This document shows positions 55,855 through 64,000 of a DNA stretch of 64,000 bases, piece by piece. The notes under the pieces were generated by a model. That model did no database searches, was not told the origin of the DNA, and saw nothing but the letters and a program-made list of their open reading frames with translations. The DNA is from Bilabrum cf. latius. Lineage: Eukaryota > Bigyra: Bicosoecida > Bigyra > Bicosoecida. Every line of letters starts with the position of its first letter. Position 1 is the stretch's first letter. The DNA lies in assembly GCA_965178125.1 (NCBI GenBank), contig OZ237764.1:248001-312000 (forward strand). The letters run 5' to 3'. The position numbers and the translations under genes were made by a program.

Positions 55855-58800
55855 TCACAAACGCTTAGTTGCCGAGTTCTAAGCGTTCCCCGGGAAGTTG
55901 TAGAGCGTGTCGAGGTGCCCGCAGTCCCCCAGCAGCCCGGGCCCATAGTCCCCGTCAGAGCTCCCGTACTGCCGCATGCAGGAGCACTTGCCCGTGGACC
56001 GGTCGCACACACCCCGTCTCGAGCACTCATCGGCATACTTCGTTCCCTTGACCTCTTCTAGGACGGTGACGCCACCCCCTTGCAGCAGTCCATCGTGGCT
56101 CCGCATCAGCTGTGGATCCCCGTGGGACCCTAAGAGTGTGACGAGTATCTTCTTGCTGGTGCCGCAGACCCGCTAGTCTCGTCGATCGTTTGCAGTGTAC
56201 GTGTCGACGTCATCTGTGGCTGGGTCTGGCACCAGCTCCACCCGCACCCGCGGCAGCGACACGAGCTTCTGCAGCTCGCCCTCGAGGCTCGGCACGGTGG
56301 GAGCGGCGTTGTGCCTGTCCAGGATGAAGGCGTCGTGGGAAATGCTCGAGGTCAAGACCCCTTCGAATTCAAGCTGGAAGGACCCTCCCGTGGCCGTGCA
56401 GCTGATCGACTGCACCTCGTGCTGCCGCTCGTCCCACGCCCCGCGCCTGGGGTCCTCGATCGCAGGACACGTCCACTCGTTGCAGCCGTACCCCGAACGC
56501 TTGGAGGCCGTCTGTCCCCGGGGACCGCCGTACGCCCATCCCGAGCATTGGCATGCTCTCCACATGTCGGCGTCCCAGCCAGTGTACTGGGGTGCGGGCC
56601 GGATGAGGTTGCCCTCTGCGTCCAGGCCGACTGCAGCCAGCTGGCCCATGGTCTTGCAAGACGTGGGGTTGGCGTACCGACTGCTGTCCTCGTCCTGCTG
56701 CCTGCTTACCGCTGCCTGACAGGCCGAGCTAGAGTCGTCCTGGTTGCCGGGGCACGGGCCCAGGGAACAGTCGACCGCGTCTCGGTATCCCCTGCGGCAG
56801 AGGCACCGTCCCGACTGACCGTCGCACCTGCCCCACTCGCTGCATGCAGCCGGCTAGTGAGCCGTGTCTCGCCGCCACGCCTCGTCGAACCAAGCCGTGT
56901 TGGAAGGGCACGTGATCGCCTCGCAAGCGGCCCCGCTGAATCCCTGGCTGCATGTGCACACGTAGTTTGGAGCACCGCTACACGTCCCGTGGCCCGAGCA
57001 CTCGCCCGCTGAGGATGACGGGCACCCGCTTACCAGCCCGTTGCTGTACCCGCAGTTGTGCACTCCGAGCTTCTCATCCGCAGGCTACGATTCGATGTCA
57101 CCGCCGGCGTTGTTGCTGGCTCCGAACCACTCGGGGCCGTCGGCCGCGACTCCCTTGAAGCACCGGCACGAGCCAGATTCGCACGTGCCCCGGTTGCTGC
57201 ACTCGCTCAGAACCCTAGTTCCGGTTCGCACCTTGAACCCAAACTCACCTCTAGACTCTTCACCATCGGCAAGGATCTGGAACGTGGGGGTCGTACCGGA
57301 GGTGGACTGCAGCGTCTGAGCCGTGTCGTCCTGCGGGTCCACGGTCAGTGCCGGCACATCGATCGGGTTGTGTGTGAAAGTGATGGCGGTGGTGACACCG
57401 TCAGCGTCGCAGAGAGAGGTGCCCCCCGCCATGTTCACCGATACGGTGGGAACGAATTCAAGACCCTCAAGGGCCTCTCGGATATCGGATGCCGTGGCAT
57501 CGTGCTGTATGGCAGCCGTTTGCTCCCGCAGCAGGCTCAGTTTGACGGAGCCGGTGCAAGTGGCTGCGCAAGTACACTCCAGGATTTGCACCTCGTTCAC
57601 TTGGGCAAACCCGCTGCCATCCGCCAGCGTTGCAACTCGCACGGTGACGCCCCCATCTCGCGGCACTGATTGCAGGCAGCTGAGGGTATTTGGCAGCACG
57701 CTGAGTTGCGCCAGGTTCTGGTTCTGCTCGATGAACGTCACGGTCCAGTCGAACCCGCCCACCCAGTCATCACTCCCCGAGGGAGCATACACGGCCCGCG
57801 CAACGTCCACCTGGCCCACCTCACTGTTTGGGAAGAGCCGCTCCAGAGCCAGCTCGATATCCGCTGCGCTGGAATCCCAGGCCAGCGCCTGGGTGGTAAG
57901 GTTCCTGCCATTGAGCGTCATGGACAGTTTGAAGGTGCCGTTCAGAAACGTGCCTTGCTGGTGGTTGTCTGTGACTGTGCACGTGGCAGTGGCAGGGACC
58001 AGGGTGGGCGCGCACTCCAACGCCGCTCGGTTTCCGCGCGCTCGAGCCCCTCCGCTGAACGTGATGACCCAGTTCAACCCAGCCATGCCGGTGTAGTCGA
58101 TGGCAACATCGATGGTCGTACCGGAGAGGCCATCAAGGGCCTCCAGAGCGGTCTTGATCTGCGTGGGGGTAGAGCTGATTGACAGAGCGCCGGTGCTGTC
58201 GCTGCCCTGACTCGTCAGGCCCTCGCCGGTCTGCTGCTCCGGAGTGGGGTAACTTGGTGTGGCAGCCGAGCTAGAATCGTCGAAGCTCAGCACCACGGAT
58301 CCAGACACCTCCACGCCCGCAGTCACCTCGGACACGGCAATAGTCCAAGTAGATGGGACGTGCGGCAGCCGGCCCGACGCTGTCATGAGAGGGATGTTAC
58401 CGCCCACCTCGACCCCGCTGAATGTGACGAGGAACTCGTAGCCGGTGCCCCCCCCGCCGCTCGAGTAGAGGGAGGCGGACACCTGCACGTCGTCGATGTT
58501 TGGCATGTTCTCGAGCTGCCACTTCATGTTTATGCCAGCTTCGGCTGCCTTCTCTGCGGCTGTGCCCGATGTTGCGATGCCGTTTGGCCCGATGCCGATC
58601 TCGATCGCGTCCGAGGTGGCCGCCACGGTGGTCTTGCAGAGGGTGCAGCCGGTGCTCGTGTCTAGCCCAAGAAAGAGGACCCCCTCAGGATAGCCCGAGG
58701 TGGTGGTCACTCGAATGCGCTGCACCTCGTCCGTGTTGATGTTGCCGCCGAGAGCCACGACCTGCACCTCGTCCTGGTGCGTGCAATCGGTGCGGATGCG

Positions 58801-60910
58801 CTGCGTCTCGAATTGCTTGCTGTCGGCCACGATCGCGACGGACGCGCCCGCAGTGCTGCCTCCAGCGGGATCCCCATCCAGCAGCATGTTCGTTGTGGTG
58901 GTCATGGTCGGAAGGTTCTCCGGGATGCCCCTGAAGGTGATTCCCCACTCATAGCCCCCGGACCAGTCGTCTGCTGGGGTAGCCGGGTACCGCGTGCGGG
59001 TGACCTGCACGTTTCCTATCGCCGTATCTGTGGCTTGGATCGCCGCAGACACTTCTGAAGGCGAGGCATTCCAGTCCAGTGCGCTGGTCAGGAGCGAGTT
59101 GCCGTCATATGTGATCCCGAGCCTGAACGTACCTGACATGAAGGTCCCGTGCTGCACCGTGGACGTCGCGCAGTGCGTCGCAGCATCCGCAGCAAAGCCA
59201 CCGGCCGCGTTTGTCGCCGGTGCGATCGTCGTGCGAGCATCAGCCGCATCAATAGCAAGCAGGGGGCGGTTGCCTCGCTGCCGGGCACCGCTGGCAAACG
59301 TTACCCGGTATGCAATGCCTGGCCCGCCCGTGTGCACCACCTCGACGGCCAGTCCGCCCACCCCGATCCCAGGCAAGCCCTCCAGGGCAGTCTTGACCTC
59401 TGACGCGGTTGCCCCCACAGTGACAACGGCTGTGCCCGCGCCTCCGGTCGTGGTTACAGCGCTATCATCCTGGTCAGCAATGGGTGGCCACTGGTACTGG
59501 TCTCCGTCAGTGAAGCTCACGCTCGTGGAATCGTCATACGACAGCACCAGGTCGCCCTGCACCTCATCACCGTCCTGCGACACGACCGAATCCAAAACTA
59601 CATCCGGTGTACCGGCGCTGGAGGACGCAGTCGAGACGTCTACCTGCAGCTGGGGCACGTTGCCGCCGACCTCGAGACCGCCAAAGGTCACGGATAGCAC
59701 GATGCCCTCCCCGCCCGTGCTGGTGGGCGCGCCAGTCACAGTGACGGTGTCAATGTTGGCGCACTGCAGCAACTCGGTCTGTAGGGTGCTTGCTGTTGCG
59801 CTGGCACGGGCGGCTGCTGTGGCCGACGCAGAGTCGATGGTGACCGACGGCCGCGTGCATGCCTGCCGCGTGGATTCTGGGCACAGCGCGCATGCAGGCG
59901 CCGACGTGTCGAACGAAACCGACATCGTCCCGCTCAGGACTCCGCTTGCTCGGTCCAGTATAGTGATGGTCTGTACTTCGTCAGCATTCACTGCCGTCCC
60001 GCCGCCGATGCTGATCAGCTGGACTTCGTCCCTGTGAGTGACGGTTGACCGGAGTGTCTGCCTCTCCTGGTTGCCGTTGTACAGAGGATCTGAGCCCATG
60101 GGACACTGCTTTTCGGAGCAGTCGTACCCTTTCCAGCCCTCGTAGCACACGCAGCCGGTCAGCATGTCTGCTTCCCACTCGTCATACCTCAGCGACCGGA
60201 ATAGGGTCACCCCGTCCTGCCGCTGAGCTGCTTCCCTCATCGTGAGGCACTCACCGTGCCCGTTGCAGGCACCCTGCCTGCCTTGAATTCCGGGGCATTC
60301 CATGCGCTCGCATGCATCTCCTATGAATCCGGTGTCGCAGTTGCAGACCCCTGACGCATAGTCGCATTGCCCGCGTCCAGAGCAAGTTGCTTGTGAGGTC
60401 CTTGCAGCCCCGTTGGCATCCGTGAAGCTTGACCAAGGGCGACCTTTCGGGCATTCTTCTGCGATAAAAATCGTATAAACTAGTAGCCGACATGAACGCT
60501 AGTGGCCCTAGACTGTGGTTTTCGCGGGTAATGCGAAATCGCGGCGTCTCACGAAAGGAGCAATCAGCAGCTCCACCTGTGAATGGCACGTGGCAGGCGC
60601 ACACCTGCTCTAAATCTTCCGAGCACCTGCCATTGTATGGAGCATTGCACATATTTGGACAAGTGCTTGATGCAGCCCTCTGCTTTGCAGTAATACTCGT
60701 TGGTTCGAAGTTTAGCTCGTCCCTAAGGCCTTCGATCCCAAGCTGAATATTATACAGCTCAGTAAACGGAGCTAGTAGGCCAGAATCAACTTTTGATTGC
60801 GATTGCACGCATTCAAGCAGTCCGGCCATAGCTAGACATCTTGCTAGTAGTAGGAGCTTGCCAGGAGAGCGCTAGTCGGAACGCAGCCGTGCTCGCATCC
60901 TAGGTTTCAT
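55855..60910 (-). CDS. Large extracellular protein with EGF-like and beta-repeat domains
   Basis: 1,653 residues: exon 1 60553-60910, intron 60459-60552 (94 bp, GTGAGA..TCGCAG), exon 2 55855-60458. The start MKPRMRARLRSD-TAG-RSPG is followed by a hydrophobic run (KLLLLARCLAMAGLLECV), a signal peptide or anchor. EGF/tenascin-like Cys modules occur at both ends: CSGRGQCDYASGVCNC, CNGHGECLTM, CVCYEGWKGYDCS, then CSNRGTCESGSCRCFKG and CSGHGTCSGAPNYVCTCSQG near the C-terminus. Between them are repeated beta-rich modules of about 200-330 residues recognisable by DEVQ, a G-x-F/V-x-L strand and DALEGL-like helices (for example HRDEVQLISIGG, HQDEVQVVALGG). This architecture is familiar in large surface proteins of SAR protists. 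Three or more TAGs occur in the C-terminal part. Stop TGA. Likely adhesive or matrix function. Confidence 0.85.
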
Positions 60911-61174
60911 GTCACTCCATAACCCTGGCACGATTCTCATCATGTCATCTTGCAAATTTAATATAGTATGGTTGATAAGATCGTAGCAAGCCAACCGCCC
61001 TTTATAGGCCAGCGCGTTGGACCGAAGCCTCGGTGCAGTTCCGGCTTCTGCAGCCTGAGGGGCTGCTCGATGCGACAATATGGAAAACACAAGTTTTTCT
61101 GGACAGTCACCCGAATGCTTTGCGGCGGTCGGCTTTAGTACTGTGATCCCCACAACACCGCTTGTCCAGGCGCC
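60911..61174. other. Intergenic region
   Basis: Between two minus-strand genes. The frame of the extracellular protein is open upstream to about 61150, with alternative ATGs (e.g. near 60941), so its 5' end may extend. Confidence 0.35.
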
Positions 61175-62449
61175 TCATCCCTTCTTCTTCATCTTCTCGC
61201 TCCACTGCTTGAACCAGTTGCCCTTTTTCGGGTCAGCGCCGGCATCTGGCTCTGACGAGGATCCTGCGCCCATCCAGTGGTTCCCATCCGTTGATTTTCC
61301 ATCCAGCGAGGCAAGCACGATTCCAAAGGCCTGCAGCGGGCTCAGAGGGTGCCTCACATCCATCGTGAACTCGTCCCTATCCACCTTGCCGAACTGGAGC
61401 AAGGTGGCATCTCCCGCCTCATCGCTCGTCATCTGGAAGTTCTTCACGGATGACTGGGTTACCCTACCCTTGAAATCGAGCACGTGGGACTTGAGCCTCT
61501 CGTCCCACTGCGGCCTCTTGTTCCTCAGGTACATCACGGCCCCCTCCTCCCGCGCCGCCGCGGCCGCCAGCGAGTCCTCTTCCTCCCTTGGCCTGAACAC
61601 GGTCGCGGACCCTGCGGCGTTCACCCTCGGCAGCGCGGCCGCCATGCGCCCCGGACCCATCTTGTCGTAGTCGAACCCGACGCAGGCCAGTTCCCTGCGG
61701 AGCGACGCATCGGTGACCGCGTCCTATGGGGCCATGCCCTGATCGTAGAGCGTGTACACGGAGCCCGACCAGTTCGCCCTAAGCTTGCCGACCACCTTGT
61801 CAGAGGCGCGGTCCGGCTCCGCCTGCATGCACAGCAAATAATTGCTTGTGGTGGTGCCGGCGCGCTGCCTGGAAGACATGAGGAAGCGGCCCGTGTGCTC
61901 CTCGTACAGAGTGTACAAGGGGTATCCGTACAGCATGGGCCGCTTGCGGACGATCAGGCAGCGGAGCGTGCCCTGGCTCGGGTCCACGGGCCGAACCAAG
62001 AAAGGACGGAGCGTTGATACGTCGGTAGGAGGGGCCTGCAGAGCGCCCCGGGGCCCGCCGCTCGGAGTTCGCTTCATGACAGCCGAATCAGAGGCACCTC
62101 CCGTGGCTGATCCAGCACCCGCAGGCCCGCCCGAGCCCGCGCCGCTTGCAGCGGGCCCTGCGATCGTACCGGGAACCATAGCGGATTTGGCATTGAAGGC
62201 CCGGAACTCTCTTTCCATCTCGGCATCCTCAAGTTCTGCGTCCGCTGCCATCAGCGTTGCGCTGGGAGCCGCCCCAGCTGCGTGTCTCGCCAAAGAACTG
62301 CTGGCCCGTGGCTGATCCATCGCCGCACTTGACGCTGCAGCCGAGGTGCTCACTGCGTCTTGAGCTGGAGCGGCTTCGTCGTCTGATGAGTCATCGACTT
62401 CAGCCATCATGGACATTTTTAAATGGTCACTCCGTCCAGACGCTGCCAT
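61175..62449 (-). CDS. Tubby-like (TULP) C-terminal domain protein
   Basis: 424 residues, single exon, ATG 62449 to TGA 61175. A disordered Ala/Ser/Asp/Glu-rich N-terminus of about 120 residues precedes the Tubby domain: LRCLIVRKRPMLYGYPLYTL, TTTSNYLLCM, GKLRANWSGSVYTLYDQGMAP, then TAG (61724-61726), then LRRELACVGFDYD, RNKRPQWDERLKSHVLDFKG, RVTQSSVKNFQM and the end FTMDVRHPLSPLQAFGIVLASLD. Tubby proteins bind phosphatidylinositol 4,5-bisphosphate and deliver cargo into cilia. Animal homologues carry Gln (NPQK) at the site of the TAG. A short Lys-rich tail follows the usual C-terminus. An upstream exon is possible but not needed. Confidence 0.9.
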
Positions 62450-62810
62450 CACCTCGTTTGACTTGCGAACGCCCCTTCGGTTGTAAATAAGGTAATAATC
62501 AGTAGTATTGTACTAAAAACTGCAAGATTCTGCCTTGGGAGGGCCTGCCAGTGTCCATCAGCCATCCGGATTTCACGAACGGTTCCGTCTGCGAATGCGC
62601 GGCGATAATTTGTTACGTGGCATTCCGGACAAACAAGACACGGACCACCCCACCGAAGGAGGGCATCCTTGCGATAGCATAACGCCCGTCGGTCTCTGTC
62701 CAAATCCTTAGTAGTTGAACTGAGTGTTGTTTGTGTCTGTCTGTGAGAGGATCGCGTAGCGGTCGTCTTCTATTGCAGCGTGGTAAGCGGTTTTTCCCCC
62801 GCAAGGAGTT
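62450..62810. promoter_or_regulatory. Divergent promoter region, Tubby and Gly-rich gene
   Basis: 361 bp between opposite starts. Minus-strand frames here look partly coding-like (for example a KTAYHAAIEDDRYAILSQ stretch ending in TAA at about 62708), so a small exon cannot be excluded. I place only promoters here. Confidence 0.35.
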
Positions 62811-64000
62811 ATGGCGGGAACCGGACAGCAAGGAAGTGCCTGGGCTGGTGGTGGACTTGGTAGTGCGGGAGGTGGAATAGAATCTGTATTTGGATCAGAC
62901 ACGGCGGGCCTCAGCTCACTGCTCGGTGGTGGAAGCTTTGGCGCCGATGCCGGTGGGGATGCGCAAGGCTGGGATAGCGCACCTGGTGGCGCAGCGGGCG
63001 CTACAACAGCCGGCTCGTCGGTTGTAGGTGGTATTGGCGAGTCATCTCACCAATCTAGTGCCGCCACGGCAAATTCTGGCCCGTCTGGAGATCAGAAGTC
63101 GAACGGCGAAAGCACGCCGACAGCTGGCGAAGACGATTTTGAGCCCTTGGCAATGCCCATGGCATGCGAGCCTATAGGAGAGGATGAAATGCTTAGCATG
63201 CACATGCCAACAACGTTCCCGGACGAGATGCCGTGGTTCGATGGGGTGATGACGCGCGATTCGATTGCGCCGTACTTGCGAGCACGACCATCCGACGACG
63301 AGGTGAGAATATGTTTGCACCCTGGCGAGTTTTAGAACGCATGCTCCGTCTCTCTTATGCCATTAAGTTCTTCTGCCGATGACGAAGCAAGTATTGACGA
63401 TCGATTCTGAGCCCCGCAAGGCCGTGAACGATGCAACTACCTCCTACTCATTCCGAGGCCTGTCTCTTTCTTTACGGAGCGGCTTTGAACCGTCCAATGC
63501 AGAGTCATTGTACCTAACTCCCTGATTAATTGCATCCTGCTGCTCTGTGCACCGCAGATTGCCAAGCATTGGAAGACCAAGCCGAAGAAAACGTACGCCC
63601 CCCCGGGGGCCATGGGCAGCGGGGGCGGAGGGGGCTCCTCCTCTAGTAGGTGGGGCAACTCGGCGCTGGGACGGTCCACGTCTGGGGCCTCGGCGTCTTC
63701 GACGGCTGCATAGCACGGCAGTGCTGGCGGCGCTGGATCCGGGTCTACAGTGTCAGAGCAGCCCAAGTGGCAGCAGGCCACTCGAGCCAACAAGCCCAAG
63801 GGAGGCGGGGGCGGATCCTGGAGGGACCAGTCGGGCGCGTCCACCGGCGTATTTGCGCGACGGGACGAAAGCCGCCAGGACAAGGATGACGCCAAGAACG
63901 ACGACACGTTCGGGGGGGACGCGCTGGGCGGCGGGTCTGACGATGCCACCTTCGGGGGCGGGGGCACCCTGGGCGGGTTCGACCTGGGTGACCTCAGCAA
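62811..64000 (+). CDS. Gly/Ser-rich protein, 3' partial
   Basis: ATG 62811; exon 1 62811-63302; intron 63303-63557 (255 bp, GTGAGA..CCGCAG, phase 0); exon 2 63558 to the right edge. Exon 1 is Gly/Ala/Ser-rich, then acidic with MPTTFPDEMPWFDGVM and RDSIAPYLRARPSDDE. The splice gives SDDE-IAKHWKTKPKKTYAPPG, the most conserved-looking part. Exon 2 continues as Gly-rich disorder with one TAG (63711-63713, TAA-x no; read as Gln in STAA-Q-HGSAGG) and acidic FGGDALGGG-like repeats. No family recognised. The end is outside the window. Confidence 0.7.

Noticed and set aside
55635-55868. Short plus-strand frame between two genes
   Set aside because: Overlaps the peroxidase first exon on the other strand and the EGF gene end; no motif or splice support.
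58994-60037. 347-codon plus-strand frame
   Set aside because: Antisense to the EGF/beta-repeat protein, which has Cys patterns and repeats on the minus strand.
1-64000. Ciliate-type code with both UAA and UAG = Gln
   Set aside because: TAA is absent from the 2,745-codon SEC16-like frame and others, while TAG is frequent. Only two ambiguous TAA sites were seen.
1-64000. TAG genes as pseudogenes or sequencing errors
   Set aside because: TAGs recur in many loci on both strands with no frameshifts, TGA and TAA are avoided in the same frames, and splice phases match.
1-64000. UAG = leucine (as reported in one rhizarian)
   Set aside because: Two sites would fit Leu, but CAG/CAA/TAG mixing in repeats, (PQ)n and (GQ)n runs, and the COPG and Tubby sites favour Gln. 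Not fully excluded without statistics.

Overview
The window is nuclear DNA from a GC-rich, intron-bearing microbial eukaryote with a changed genetic code. I can assemble 24 protein-coding loci with some confidence, plus three weaker ones. Twenty spliceosomal introns are resolved (39-309 bp; donors mostly GTGAGY or GTAAGY, acceptors mostly YGCAG), and almost every one is confirmed by reading-phase continuity. TAG occurs inside most of these genes: about 45 times in the SEC16-like gene, 11 times in the first gene and 5 times in the COPI gamma gene. Conserved positions and Gln-rich repeats show that UAG reads as glutamine. Of the 22 gene ends I can place well, 21 use TGA. The other, in the bZIP gene, looks like TAA. 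I did not find TAA as a certain sense codon, nor any tRNA, rRNA, mobile element or CRISPR array.

Layout. 1-4312 (+): 3' part of a repeat, coiled-coil and SR-rich protein. 4628-6184 (-): Cys-rich protein. 6865-9396 (+): DHHC-family (DHYC) acyltransferase. 9624-10546 (-): MORN-repeat protein. 10921-19155 (-): one giant SEC16-like gene of 2,744 codons with a 15-copy repeat array. 19595-21534 (+): secreted acidic coiled-coil protein. 22649-25507 (+): type I membrane protein. 26004-27968 (-): bZIP factor. 28220-32470 (-): sulfotransferase whose catalytic domain is split by about 1,000 residues of low-complexity sequence. 32956-35726 (-): type II membrane protein. 36094-38316 (-): disordered/coiled-coil protein. 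38619-39231 (-): TMEM50. 39414-40829 (-): METTL26-like methyltransferase fused to an ACT-like domain. 41126-42588 (-): two-TM P-loop protein. 42729-45323 (-): secreted clan-A glycoside hydrolase. 45613-46179 (-): unknown. 46173-47061 (+): PDE6D. 47318-50579 (-): RhoGEF/coiled-coil protein. 50786-53979 (+): COPI gamma. 54318-55684 (-): mitochondrial class I peroxidase. 55855-60910 (-): large EGF/beta-repeat extracellular protein. 61175-62449 (-): Tubby-domain protein. 62811-end (+): Gly-rich protein, 3' partial.

Biology. COPI gamma and SEC16 belong to the early secretory pathway. PDE6D, a Tubby protein and an RSPH1-like MORN protein are typical of organisms with a cilium or flagellum, so a flagellate is likely. 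An ascorbate/cytochrome c-type peroxidase with a clear presequence implies aerobic mitochondria. Large EGF-like repeat proteins of this kind are familiar from SAR and related protists. I cannot place the organism more exactly. A UAG-only glutamine code is rare, and its description is the main result of this window.
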